A DNA stretch of 44,728 bases from an uncultured Acetobacteraceae bacterium (GTDB taxonomy: Bacteria > Pseudomonadota > Alphaproteobacteria > Acetobacterales > Acetobacteraceae), in assembly GCA_903877125.1 (NCBI GenBank), contig CAIRCM010000210.1, positions 1 through 44,728 of the forward strand, read 5' to 3'. A program made the position numbers and the translations under genes. Positions 24,248 through 32,639 of the stretch are shown here, piece by piece. Each line of letters begins with the position of its first letter. The first letter of the stretch is position 1. The notes under the pieces were generated by a model. That model was not told the DNA's origin, searched no databases, and saw only the letters and a program-made list of their open reading frames with translations.

Positions 24248-25011
24248 CCCTGTTGCGCGCCCGCGGACTGTCGCTCCGCTTCAAGGCGATCCGTGCCCTG
24301 GACGACGTCGCCGTCGACCTTTGGCCCGGCGAGGTTCTGGCCATTGTCGGCGAGTCCGGTTCCGGCAAAACCACTTTGCTGAACGTGCTGTCCGGCCGTA
24401 TGGCCCCCGACGCCGGTACCGTCTGGTATACTGACCCCGAGGGGCAGGAGCACGACGTGCACGCCATGCCGGCCCCCGCCTTGCGCACGCTGCACCGGTC
24501 CGACTGGGGTTTTGTTCATCAAGACCCAAGACAGAACCTGCGAATGAACGTCTCCGCGGGCGGCAATGTGGGGGAGCGCCTGATGGCCCGCGGCGCCCGC
24601 AACTACGGCGACATCAGGGCAGAGGCGATCGACTGGCTCACCCAGGTGGAAATCGATGCGAACCGAGTCGATGATCTACCCCGCACTTTCTCCGGCGGGA
24701 TGCTGCAACGCCTCCAGATCGCTCGCACCCTGGTGACTCATCCCCGGCTGGTGTTCATGGATGAGCCGACCGGCGGACTGGACGTTTCGGTGCAAGCGCG
24801 TCTTCTGGACTTGATCCGAACCCTCGTCGCCCGCCTTGGCATCGCTGCCGTGCTGGTGACCCACGACATCGCGGTAGCCCGCCTGTTGGCGCACCGTATC
24901 GCCGTGATGCAGCGGGGCCGTGTGGTCGAGACGGGATTGACCGACCAGGTGCTCGACGATCCGCAGCACGCCTATACCCAGCTTCTGGTCAGTTCGGTGT
25001 TGCAGGCATGA
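24244..25011 (+). CDS. phnK: C-P lyase ATP-binding protein PhnK
   Basis: A 255-residue ABC-type ATPase. Walker A is GESGSGKT (36-43), the signature is FSGGMLQRLQIAR, Walker B is LVFMDEP, and the switch histidine is in LVTHD. The GFVHQDPRQNLRM block is typical of PhnK. PhnK docks on the PhnJ subunit of the core complex and is not a membrane importer ATPase. Although C-P lyase systems need PhnCDE for uptake, none is encoded in this window. Coupled to phnJ and phnL by ATGA overlaps. Confidence 0.93.
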   Translation: MTLLRARGLSLRFKAIRALDDVAVDLWPGEVLAIVGESGSGKTTLLNVLSGRMAPDAGTVWYTDPEGQEHDVHAMPAPALRTLHRSDWGFVHQDPRQNLRMNVSAGGNVGERLMARGARNYGDIRAEAIDWLTQVEIDANRVDDLPRTFSGGMLQRLQIARTLVTHPRLVFMDEPTGGLDVSVQARLLDLIRTLVARLGIAAVLVTHDIAVARLLAHRIAVMQRGRVVETGLTDQVLDDPQHAYTQLLVSSVLQA

Positions 25012-25706
25012 GCGCGATGTTACGCACCGAGGGGTTGGCGAAGACCTTTACCCTGCACCTGCGCGGCGGCATGCAACTGCCAGTGCTCTCCGGCATCGAT
25101 CTCGCCGTTTCGACCGGCGAGTGCGTTGTGCTGTCCGGCCCCTCGGGCGCCGGCAAATCGACCCTGATGCGCAGCCTCTACGGCAATTACCGCGCCGAGG
25201 CTGGGCATATCTGGATCCGCCACCATGGCGAAATGATCGACATCGCCGCGGCCGAGCCCCGTATCGTGCTGGCGGTGCGTCGGGAAACCCTTGGCTATGT
25301 CAGCCAGTTCCTGCGCGTGGTGCCCCGGGTATCCACGCTGGACATCGTCGCGGACGAACTGATCACCCGCGGCGTCGCGCAGGACGAAGCCCGCGACCGG
25401 GCTGGCGCTCTGCTCCTGCGCCTGAACATCCCCCGTCGCCTGCACTCGATTCCGCCGGCTACCTTCTCGGGCGGCGAGCAGCAGCGGGTGAATCTCGCGC
25501 GCGGCTTTATCGCCGCGCATCCGATCCTGCTGCTGGACGAACCCACCGCATCGCTGGATGCCGATAATCGAGCGGTGGTGATCGCGATGGTTAACGAGGC
25601 CAAGGCACGCGGCACCGCCATCGTCGCCATCTGCCACGATGCCGAAGTCCGCGACGCCATCGCCGACCGCCTGTTCCCCTTATCCCCGACCCAAGAGGCC
25701 GCATGA
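25008..25706 (+). CDS. phnL: C-P lyase ATP-binding protein PhnL
   Basis: A 232-residue ABC-type ATPase with Walker A GPSGAGKS (44-51), signature FSGGEQQRVNLARG, Walker B ILLLDEPTASLD and the switch His in AICHD. The N-terminus MLRTEGLAKTFTLHLRGG and the block RRETLGYVSQFLRVVPRVSTLDIV are PhnL-specific. It joins PhnG-K to form the active phosphonate-activating complex. It overlaps phnK and phnM by 4 bases each. Confidence 0.94.
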   Translation: MSAMLRTEGLAKTFTLHLRGGMQLPVLSGIDLAVSTGECVVLSGPSGAGKSTLMRSLYGNYRAEAGHIWIRHHGEMIDIAAAEPRIVLAVRRETLGYVSQFLRVVPRVSTLDIVADELITRGVAQDEARDRAGALLLRLNIPRRLHSIPPATFSGGEQQRVNLARGFIAAHPILLLDEPTASLDADNRAVVIAMVNEAKARGTAIVAICHDAEVRDAIADRLFPLSPTQEAA

Positions 25707-26854
25707 CCGCGTTCATGGACCCCGAAACCGTTCTGACCAACGCCCTGCTGGTGCTGCCGGATCGCGTCGTGTCCGGCACGATCGCGCTGAAAGGCGCGAC
25801 GATCGTCGGCATCGACACCGGCAACTCCTCGTTGCCCGGCGCGATCGATATGCAGGGCGATTATCTGATCCCTGGCATAGTCGATCTGCACACCGACAAT
25901 CTCGAACGCCAAGTGCAGCCTCGCGCCACCTCCCGCTGGCCCTCCCGCTCGGCCATGATCGCGCACGATGCACAGTGCGCCGCCGCCGGCGTCACGACGA
26001 TTTTCGACTCGCTCTGCCTGGGCGATCTTGGTTTTGAAAAAGATCGTATCCGCACCTTTCACGAGGGCATGGCCGATCTCGACGCTCTCACCCCCACCGG
26101 CCTGCTGAAAGCCGAACATTTTTTGCATTTGCGATGCGAAGTCCCCGCTGCCGATACCTTGGGACTGGTGGAGCCCGTCATCGGCCATCGGCTGGTCCGC
26201 ATGATAAGCCTGATGGATCACAGCCCCGGTGAGGGGCAGTATGCCAACCTCGACTACTACCGCGCGATCCGCCGTGCCGCTGGCCTCGACGACGACACCA
26301 TCGACCGGCGGATCAAGGAGTTGCGCGACCAGCGTGCCCGCCTGCGCGGCCCGAACCGCAAGGCGTTGCTGGACATGGCCCGCCCGCGCGATGTGCCGAT
26401 CGCCAGCCACGACGACCGCACCCTGGCCGAAATCGCCGAAAACGTCGCCGACGGAATCACGATCAGCGAATTCCCGGTGACGCTGGAGGCCGCGAAGGCC
26501 GCGAAAGCCGCCGGTATGCAGATTATCGCGGGTGCGCCGAACATCGTGCGCGGCGGATCGCATTCCGGTAACGTTTCGGCATCGGATTTGCTCGCGGCCG
26601 GCGCGGTCGATGCCTTCGCCTCCGACTATGTCCCGCCCAGCCTTGTCGAGGCGGCGTTTCTCTGTGCGCGCACGGACCGTATGTCCCTGCCCGCCGCCAT
26701 CGCGATGGTCAGCGACACACCGGCGCGGATGGTTGGGCTGACCGAACGCGGTCGCCTCGCGCTGTGGTGCCGTGCCGATGTCGTGCGCGTGACGGTGCAC
26801 GAGAACCTGCCGGTCGTGCGGCAGGTCTGGTGCGGCGGCGTGCGGGTGATCTGA
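25703..26854 (+). CDS. phnM: Alpha-D-ribose 1-methylphosphonate 5-triphosphate diphosphatase PhnM
   Basis: A 383-residue amidohydrolase-superfamily enzyme of the canonical (E. coli-like) PhnM subgroup. The metal site begins LIPGIVDLHTDNLERQVQPRA, followed by SAMIAHDAQCAAAGVTTIFDSLCLGD, then SLMDHSPGEGQY, IASHDDRT, GAPNIVRGGSHSGN and ASDYVPPS. It removes pyrophosphate from the triphosphate intermediate, giving the 5-phosphate used by PhnJ. It is coupled to phnL (ATGA). Another PhnM-family gene of a different subgroup lies at 19280-20425 on the other side of the operon. Confidence 0.94.
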   Translation: MTAFMDPETVLTNALLVLPDRVVSGTIALKGATIVGIDTGNSSLPGAIDMQGDYLIPGIVDLHTDNLERQVQPRATSRWPSRSAMIAHDAQCAAAGVTTIFDSLCLGDLGFEKDRIRTFHEGMADLDALTPTGLLKAEHFLHLRCEVPAADTLGLVEPVIGHRLVRMISLMDHSPGEGQYANLDYYRAIRRAAGLDDDTIDRRIKELRDQRARLRGPNRKALLDMARPRDVPIASHDDRTLAEIAENVADGITISEFPVTLEAAKAAKAAGMQIIAGAPNIVRGGSHSGNVSASDLLAAGAVDAFASDYVPPSLVEAAFLCARTDRMSLPAAIAMVSDTPARMVGLTERGRLALWCRADVVRVTVHENLPVVRQVWCGGVRVI

Positions 26855-26865
26855 GGCCTGCCGCG

Positions 26866-27543
26866 ATGACCATGCGCGTTGCGATCTACTTCGCCCCCAC
26901 CGCCAACGACCCCCTGTCCCCCGCCAGCACGGCGTGGCTCGGCCGCGACCCCGTCACCAACGCCCCAGTCGCCCAGCCCGACATCCCCGGCATCGCCGAA
27001 ACGACCGCCGACGCGCGCAGCTACGGCTTTCACGCCACGCTCAAACCCCCGATGCGACTGGCCGACGGACGGGACTGGCAAGAATTCCTGGAAGCCGCCA
27101 CACGCGTCGCCGCCACGGTGAACCCGTTCGACCTCCCCCCACTCGCCGTCATGGACCTGCACGGGTTTCTGGCGCTGCGAGAAACCCAGCCCTCTTCGGA
27201 GCTGCAACATTTGGCCGATGTTTGCGTCGGCCAACTCGATGCGTTCCGCCAACCGCCATCGGCCGAGGAACTCGCCCGCCGTCGCCGCTCGCCGCTGACG
27301 GCCGAGCAGGACGCGATGCTGGTGCGCTGGGGCTATCCGTACGTGTTCGAGACGTGGTTTTTCCATATGACGCTGACCCGCCGTCTGACCCCCGCCGAAA
27401 AGGCACTCTTCATGCCGGCGGCGCAGGCGCACTTCGCCGAGGCTGTGGCACACCCCCGCCGGGTCACCGACATCTGCGTCTTCACCCAGTCCGCCCCCGG
27501 CGCCCCATTCACGATCGCGGAGCGTCTGCCGTTAGGCGGGTGA
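26866..27543 (+). CDS. DUF1045 / 2H-phosphoesterase-like phosphonate-operon protein
   Basis: A 225-residue protein of the family found in phosphonate operons (DUF1045). Two HxT motifs, His56-Ala-Thr58 (GFHATLKPP) and His167-Met-Thr169 (FFHMTLTRR), are the catalytic signature of the 2H phosphoesterase fold, which often opens cyclic phosphodiesters or RNA ends. The known pathway needs the phosphodiesterase PhnP to open 5-phosphoribosyl 1,2-cyclic phosphate, and no phnP is in this window, so this protein may take that role (inference). It follows phnM by 11 bases; MRVAIYF two codons downstream is an alternative start. Its 3' end overlaps the convergent phnN by 35 bases. Confidence 0.85.
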   Translation: MTMRVAIYFAPTANDPLSPASTAWLGRDPVTNAPVAQPDIPGIAETTADARSYGFHATLKPPMRLADGRDWQEFLEAATRVAATVNPFDLPPLAVMDLHGFLALRETQPSSELQHLADVCVGQLDAFRQPPSAEELARRRRSPLTAEQDAMLVRWGYPYVFETWFFHMTLTRRLTPAEKALFMPAAQAHFAEAVAHPRRVTDICVFTQSAPGAPFTIAERLPLGG

Positions 27544-28030
27544 TCGCGGCAACAAACCGTGCGACACCTTCCGCCATCGTTCCATCGTTCATCACCCGCG
27601 TCACTGGCACCCCATTCGGCAATGGCACCGCCCGCGCCAGCCGCGCCGCGACATCCGCGGCACTTTCCCGCCCCCTGGCGGCTAGTCGCGCGGCCAGAAC
27701 TTCTGGAGGCGCGGTAACCTCGATCACATGGACAGGGAACTTCGCCGCGGCCTCGGCAATGACGCCGCGCGACACGTTCGCCACGAGGTCGCCGTCGCGC
27801 GCGACATCCTCGGCCAGGATGCCGTAGCGCAGACCGTGCGCCCCCCATTGCAAAGCAAAGTCGCGCCGGTCGAATTCTGCGTGCGAGACCGCCTCATGAT
27901 CCTCCCCGCCCGCATCCGCCGGCCGGGTAATCACCCGCCGCGCGAACCGCACCCCGGGCAAAGCCGCCCGAGCGCCATCCAGCAGCGTATCCTTGCCTGC
28001 CCCACTGGGCCCCACGACCAGAATCAGCAC
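27509..28030 (-). CDS. phnN: Ribose 1,5-bisphosphokinase PhnN
   Basis: A 173-residue P-loop kinase of the guanylate-kinase type. Walker A is GPSGAGKD (7-14); the blocks RRVITRPADAGGEDHEAVSHAEFDRR and LQWGAHGLRYGI are typical of PhnN. It converts ribose 1,5-bisphosphate to PRPP, the last step of the C-P lyase pathway, feeding ribose back into nucleotide synthesis. It starts with GTG 28030 after AGGA. Unusually for the locus it lies on the opposite strand and overlaps the end of the DUF1045 gene, so antisense interference between the two transcripts is possible. Confidence 0.92.
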   Translation of the reverse strand: MLILVVGPSGAGKDTLLDGARAALPGVRFARRVITRPADAGGEDHEAVSHAEFDRRDFALQWGAHGLRYGILAEDVARDGDLVANVSRGVIAEAAAKFPVHVIEVTAPPEVLAARLAARGRESAADVAARLARAVPLPNGVPVTRVMNDGTMAEGVARFVAAITRLTADAPRS

Positions 28031-28104
28031 GCCGGGAAATCCTGTTGTTGACGGGGCGCACCCTGGCGCTAGCCTGCGCGCGTCGCAAGCAAGGAAACCC
28101 GGAA

Positions 28105-29877
28105 ATGTTCACCACCCGCCCGGAAATCGCCGGCACCTTCGGCGTGGTCGCCTCGACCCACTGGCTCGCGAGCCAGGTCGGCATGGCGGTGCTCGAACGT
28201 GGCGGCAATGCCTTCGATGCGGCCGCCGCGACAGCGTTCACGCTGCATGTCGCCGAACCGCATCTGAACGGCCCCGGCGGCGATGCGCCGATCATCCTGC
28301 ACGATGCCAAGGCCAACATGCAGAAGGTGATCTGCGGCCAAGGCCCCTCCCCTCAGGCCGCGACGCTCGCGAAATTCGCTGAGCTCGGCCTTGATCTGGT
28401 GCCGGGCACCGGCCTGCTGCCGGCGGTGGTGCCCGGGGCCTTCGACGCCTGGTGCCGGCTGCTGCGCGACTGGGGCACCTGGGAACTGGCGGATGTCCTG
28501 GCTTATGCGATCGGCTACGCCAAGAACGGCGTGCACCTCGTTCCCCGCGTCTGCGCCACGATCACTGGCGTGAAGCCGCTGTTCGAGCAGGCATGGCCGA
28601 CCTCCGCTGACGTCTTCCTGCCCGGCGGCAACGTCCCCAAGCCCGGCGCCTTGTTTCAGCGGCCCGCCCTCGCCGCCACCTACGAACGCGTCTGCAAAGA
28701 AGCCACCGGCCCCAACCGCGAGGCACGGATCGAGGCAGCGCGCGATTTCTGGTACAAGGGCTACGTCGCGGAGTGTGTGGGGAAATTCTTCGCCAACAAC
28801 GACATCCTCGACGCTTCCGGCCGCAAGCACCGCGGCCTGTTGGCCGCCGACGATTTTGCCCGCTGGTCGGCCGGCGCGGAAGATCCGTTGCACTACGACT
28901 ACCACGGCCACACCGTGCTGAAATGCGGTCCTTGGAGCCAGGGGCCGGTCATGCTCCAGAAATTGGCGCTGCTGAAAGGCTTCGACCTCGGCAAGATGGA
29001 CCCGTTGGGCGCCGATTTCGTCCATACGGTGGTGGAGGCGCAAAAGCTTGCCTACGCGGACCGGGAAGCGTTCTACGGCGACCCCGATTTCGTGAAAGTG
29101 CCGATGGATACGCTGCTCTCCGATTCCTACAACAATGATCGCCGCGCCCTGATCGGCAGGGAGGCCTCGCTCGAACTGCGCCCCGGCATGATCCCCGGCT
29201 ACGGCGGCTGGGTGGACCACAACGCGTCATCCCGAGCGAGCATGACCGCCCAGGGCGCGGGCGAGCCGACCGTGGCGCTGATGGGCATCTCCGCCGGCGA
29301 TACCTGCCACATCGACGTGATCGACCGGTTCGGCAACATGGTCAGCGCCACGCCCTCGGCCGGATGGTTGCAGTCCTCGCCCTGCATTCCCGAACTCGGC
29401 TTCCCCATGGGATCGCGCGGGCAGATGTTCTGGCTGCAGGAAGGCCTGCCCAACAGCCTCGCGCCCGGCAAACGCCCCCGCACCACCTTGTCCCCCAGCT
29501 TCGCCCTGCGGGATGGCAAGGCCTGGATGGCGTTCGGCACACCCGGCGGGGAGCAGCAGGACCAATGGGCCACCACCTTCTTCCTTCGCATGGTGCACCA
29601 CAAAATGGGCATCCAGGAGGCGATCGACGCGCCATCGTTCCACTCGGAACATTGGCCGTCCAGCTTCTGGCCGCGCGTTGCCAAGCCCGGCAAGCTGGTG
29701 CTGGAGGGTCGCTACCCCAACGCCGTGATGTACGAGCTCAAGGCGCGCGACCACAAAGCCGAACGCGGCGAGGACTGGAGCGAAGGACGACTCTCCGGTG
29801 CCAGGTTGGAACCGGACGGGCAAATGTTCGCCGGGGCGAACCCCCGCGGCATGCAGGGCTACGCGGTCGGCCGCTGA
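28105..29877 (+). CDS. Gamma-glutamyltransferase family protein
   Basis: A 590-residue Ntn-hydrolase. N-terminal VASTHWLASQVGMAVLERGGNAFDAAAATAFTLHVAEPHLNGPGGD is the GGT family signature. The autoprocessing threonine is probably Thr400 in GISAGDTCHIDVIDRFGNMVSATPS, which would begin the small subunit, and GKRPRTTLSPSFALRDGK plus GTPGGEQQ are conserved. No clear signal peptide is seen, so a cytoplasmic member (acylase- or hydrolase-like) is likely; the substrate is unknown. ATG 28105 follows AAGGAAA; an earlier in-frame start at 28045 is less likely. The stop overlaps the next start (TGATG). Confidence 0.88.
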   Translation: MFTTRPEIAGTFGVVASTHWLASQVGMAVLERGGNAFDAAAATAFTLHVAEPHLNGPGGDAPIILHDAKANMQKVICGQGPSPQAATLAKFAELGLDLVPGTGLLPAVVPGAFDAWCRLLRDWGTWELADVLAYAIGYAKNGVHLVPRVCATITGVKPLFEQAWPTSADVFLPGGNVPKPGALFQRPALAATYERVCKEATGPNREARIEAARDFWYKGYVAECVGKFFANNDILDASGRKHRGLLAADDFARWSAGAEDPLHYDYHGHTVLKCGPWSQGPVMLQKLALLKGFDLGKMDPLGADFVHTVVEAQKLAYADREAFYGDPDFVKVPMDTLLSDSYNNDRRALIGREASLELRPGMIPGYGGWVDHNASSRASMTAQGAGEPTVALMGISAGDTCHIDVIDRFGNMVSATPSAGWLQSSPCIPELGFPMGSRGQMFWLQEGLPNSLAPGKRPRTTLSPSFALRDGKAWMAFGTPGGEQQDQWATTFFLRMVHHKMGIQEAIDAPSFHSEHWPSSFWPRVAKPGKLVLEGRYPNAVMYELKARDHKAERGEDWSEGRLSGARLEPDGQMFAGANPRGMQGYAVGR

Positions 29878-30704
29878 TGCGGAATCTCACCCAACCCGGC
29901 CCGGTCCACCCGGTCCGCATCGATGCTCATATTGGAACACTGGAGCCGCTGCGCTTCACGCTGCGTGCCGGCCTGTCTTTGACCGAGGCACTGACCGGCC
30001 CGCTGGCCAGCGCCGGCTTCAAAAGTGCCACCCTGACCATCACGGGCGGCGCGCTCAACCCGTTCCGCTACGTCATGCCCGGACCAGCCGACAGCGCGGC
30101 CCATGTCGCCTATTTCACAGCCCCCCGAGCGCCGGAGGGGATCACCCGCATCGAGCAGGCGAACGCGACGTTCGGCTGGTCCGACGGCAAGCCGGCTTTG
30201 CATTGCCATGCCGCCTGGATCGAACCGGACGGCCAACGGCGGGGTGGCCACATCCTGCCCGGCGAAAGCATCGTTTGCGAGGAAACCGCCGTCGAAGCCT
30301 GGGGCTTCCGCGACATCGCCATCACCACGGCACCCGACCCGGAAACGAACTTCACCCTGTTGCAGCCAAGCGGCACGGCGGCGACCGGGAACGCCGTTTT
30401 CGCGCGCGTAAAACCGAATGAGGACATGACCCTGGCCGTCGAAACGATCGCTGCCGCGCACGACATGTCCAACGCGACGGTGCGCGGCAGCCTCGGCAGT
30501 CTGATCGGCGCCCGCTTCGCCGATGGCAGCGGGGTCGAGGACCATGCGACGGAGGTTCTCGTCCGCCAGGGCAACGTGCGCGACGGCAAGGCCACGCTCG
30601 ATCTGCTCGTCGTCGATATGGCGGGCGCCGTGCATGACGGGCGGCTGGTCCGTGGGCAGAATCCGGTCTGCATCACGTTCGATCTGGTGCTCGAACGGGC
30701 GTAA
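29877..30704 (+). CDS. Tandem PPC/DUF296-domain protein
   Basis: A 275-residue protein with two similar halves. The first (about 10-165) contains FRYVMPGPADSAAHVAYF and LHCHAAWIEPDGQRRGGHILPG, the PPC (plant-and-prokaryote-conserved) hallmark with the three histidines that bind metal. The second (about 175-275) keeps the fold pattern (GSLGSLIGARFADG...GRLVRGQNPVCITFDLVLE) but lacks the HxH, so it is degenerate. PPC proteins are trimeric and of poorly known function in bacteria. It is translationally coupled to the gamma-glutamyltransferase gene (TGATG), so the two probably share a pathway. Confidence 0.72.
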   Translation: MRNLTQPGPVHPVRIDAHIGTLEPLRFTLRAGLSLTEALTGPLASAGFKSATLTITGGALNPFRYVMPGPADSAAHVAYFTAPRAPEGITRIEQANATFGWSDGKPALHCHAAWIEPDGQRRGGHILPGESIVCEETAVEAWGFRDIAITTAPDPETNFTLLQPSGTAATGNAVFARVKPNEDMTLAVETIAAAHDMSNATVRGSLGSLIGARFADGSGVEDHATEVLVRQGNVRDGKATLDLLVVDMAGAVHDGRLVRGQNPVCITFDLVLERA

Positions 30705-30900
30705 TTCACCTGGGAAGCTGCGGGAATTACGCGGAATCCGGCCTCATTGCCATTGACAAGCCGGAAACCGGGGCGGACGATCCCAATTCCTGGGGCTATC
30801 TCGCGACACCCGAGTTGCGTCCAAAACGTCGGATGCGGTCGGTTGTGGCGAAATCGCCCCGGCGCCTGCCCGTAAAAATCACAAATCGATGGAGAGTCCC

Positions 30901-32355
30901 GTGCAGCAGACCATACAATACTCACCCGAGCTCGAACCGCTCGTGCAGATGATTGAAGATACGCCGCCGACCCAGATCCTCGAACGCACCATGGAGCAGC
31001 TTCGCGCCGGCGTGCCGATGACGAAGATGCTGACCGCATCGGCGCTCGCCGTGACCCGCTCGTCCGACCTGCCCCCCGGCCATCACGGCGGCCCGCTGCA
31101 TCCTGTCGCCGGGCTGCATGCGATCAATATGCTGTCGCAGCGCCTGGAAGGCGAACAGCGCTTCCTCCCCGTCCTGCAGCACGTCGCGCTGTCGAACAAG
31201 CACATCCACCACCCGGAAATGGGTCCCTACGTCCTGCTCGATTTCAAGCCGCTCGACGCCGGCGGTGTCGAAGCGACGAAGGCCGCCTTCCTCCACTCCT
31301 GCACACGTGGCGAGTCGAACAAGGCCGACCACTTCTTCCTGTGGCTCTGGGAGAACATCCCCCACATCGAAGCATTCGACCTTCTGATGAGCGTCGCGAT
31401 TCCCAAGAACGTGCTGGACGATCATTACTTCATCTATCCCGCGTTCACCTGGCGCGCGCTGGAGGACATCGGCCGCGAACACACGGCGGTGCTGATGCGC
31501 CCCGCCGTGCGCTATGTCGCCCGCTTCCCGAAGGCGCCGCAGAGCCCCGAGATCGAGCGGCTGATCGAAGAATACGATCTGCTGAACAAGGTCACCCGCC
31601 AGAAGACCGGCGACGACGAAACCGCCGCCATCGGCGCGCTGGGCGAGGCCATTCGCGCAATCGAGGACTTCAGCCAGATTCCAGTGATCCTGGCCCAGGC
31701 ACTGGCCGAGGGTCTGTCGCTCGACGGCACCGCCGAAGCGATGTCGATCGGCGCCGCAGGGCTGTTCATGCGCTCGCTCACCGGCAACCCGATGGATGTG
31801 CATCTGCACACCAGCGCGAACCTGCGCCGCTACCTCGTTGGGCTGGAAGGCTTCAGCCTGCGGAACAAGATCCTGTCGATCCTGTTCTGGCACACGGGAC
31901 CGGAGGTCAAATCCACCCAGCGCCGAATGGAGCCGCCGCCGCAACCGAACCCCGAAGTCATCGCCGCGCTGCCCTGGAAGTCGGAAGACGATCTGCTGGA
32001 CGCAGTCTGCCAGAGCATCTACGACCAGCCACCGACCGACTGGTCGAAAGTCACGAACCTCGGCCTGATGCGGGCCGTGCCGGAAGTGAAGAACACGATC
32101 AACCTGGCAACCCAGTACATGGGCCTCGGTTACAGCGCGCAGAAGCTGATGAAGCGGCTGGGCCAGATCGTGTGCCGCGACAATTTTACGGAGATGCATG
32201 CCTACAAACATCATCAGGCGATCGTCGAGGAATACCACAATACCCGCGCACCCTGGCGCGACCTGCACGTGATCGCGGGCGCTCAGGCCGCGGCGATTTC
32301 CCATGGCAAGAGCATGGAAAACTACACCGGTGCGATGGATCTGCTGCACGACTGA
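30901..32355 (+). CDS. Unrecognised histidine-rich protein
   Basis: A product of about 484 residues that I cannot place in a family. The conspicuous part is residues about 65-115: DLPPGHHGGPLHPVAGLHAINML and VALSNKHIHHPEMGP, a dense set of histidines that could bind metal. Other dense blocks are ADHFFLWLWENIPHIEAFDLL, HTSANLRRYLVGLEGFSLRNKIL and MHAYKHHQAIVEEYHNTR. Predicted mostly helical and soluble, with no signal peptide. GTG 30901 has GGAGAG six bases upstream; ATG 30889 (488 residues) is the alternative. It is a single-gene unit: 184 bases separate it from the PPC gene, and a rho-independent terminator follows. The long conserved-looking frame makes coding certain. Confidence 0.8.
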   Translation: MQQTIQYSPELEPLVQMIEDTPPTQILERTMEQLRAGVPMTKMLTASALAVTRSSDLPPGHHGGPLHPVAGLHAINMLSQRLEGEQRFLPVLQHVALSNKHIHHPEMGPYVLLDFKPLDAGGVEATKAAFLHSCTRGESNKADHFFLWLWENIPHIEAFDLLMSVAIPKNVLDDHYFIYPAFTWRALEDIGREHTAVLMRPAVRYVARFPKAPQSPEIERLIEEYDLLNKVTRQKTGDDETAAIGALGEAIRAIEDFSQIPVILAQALAEGLSLDGTAEAMSIGAAGLFMRSLTGNPMDVHLHTSANLRRYLVGLEGFSLRNKILSILFWHTGPEVKSTQRRMEPPPQPNPEVIAALPWKSEDDLLDAVCQSIYDQPPTDWSKVTNLGLMRAVPEVKNTINLATQYMGLGYSAQKLMKRLGQIVCRDNFTEMHAYKHHQAIVEEYHNTRAPWRDLHVIAGAQAAAISHGKSMENYTGAMDLLHD

Positions 32356-32382
32356 TCCGTTTCGCTCTGGACTGAGAAAAGG

Positions 32383-32405
32383 GAGGCTTCGTGCCTCTCT
32401 TTTTT
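32383..32405 (+). terminator. Rho-independent terminator
   Basis: GAGGC (32383-32387) and GCCTC (32393-32397) form a stem with the loop TTCGT, followed by TCTTTTTTT. It lies 28 bases after the stop of the histidine-rich gene. The 234 bases that follow, to the next start, are AT-rich near 32406-32430 and hold no gene; they probably carry the promoter of the next gene. Confidence 0.8.
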
Positions 32406-32639
32406 ATGTTATATATTCGCAATATAAACACAGGTGATGAAGCGGGCATTACGACGATCAGTATCGTGCCAAGCGTCCCAACCAATTCTGGACCACTGGT
32501 ACAACAGTTTGACGAGCCAACGGTTGCACCGACTGGTGCGAGTTCACCACACGAGGCGCGGTGATCTGGGGCGGCTTGCCCGTTGGCGGCAAAACGGTCA
32601 CCCTCGGACCAACCCAACCGACCCGAGGAAACACCGACA

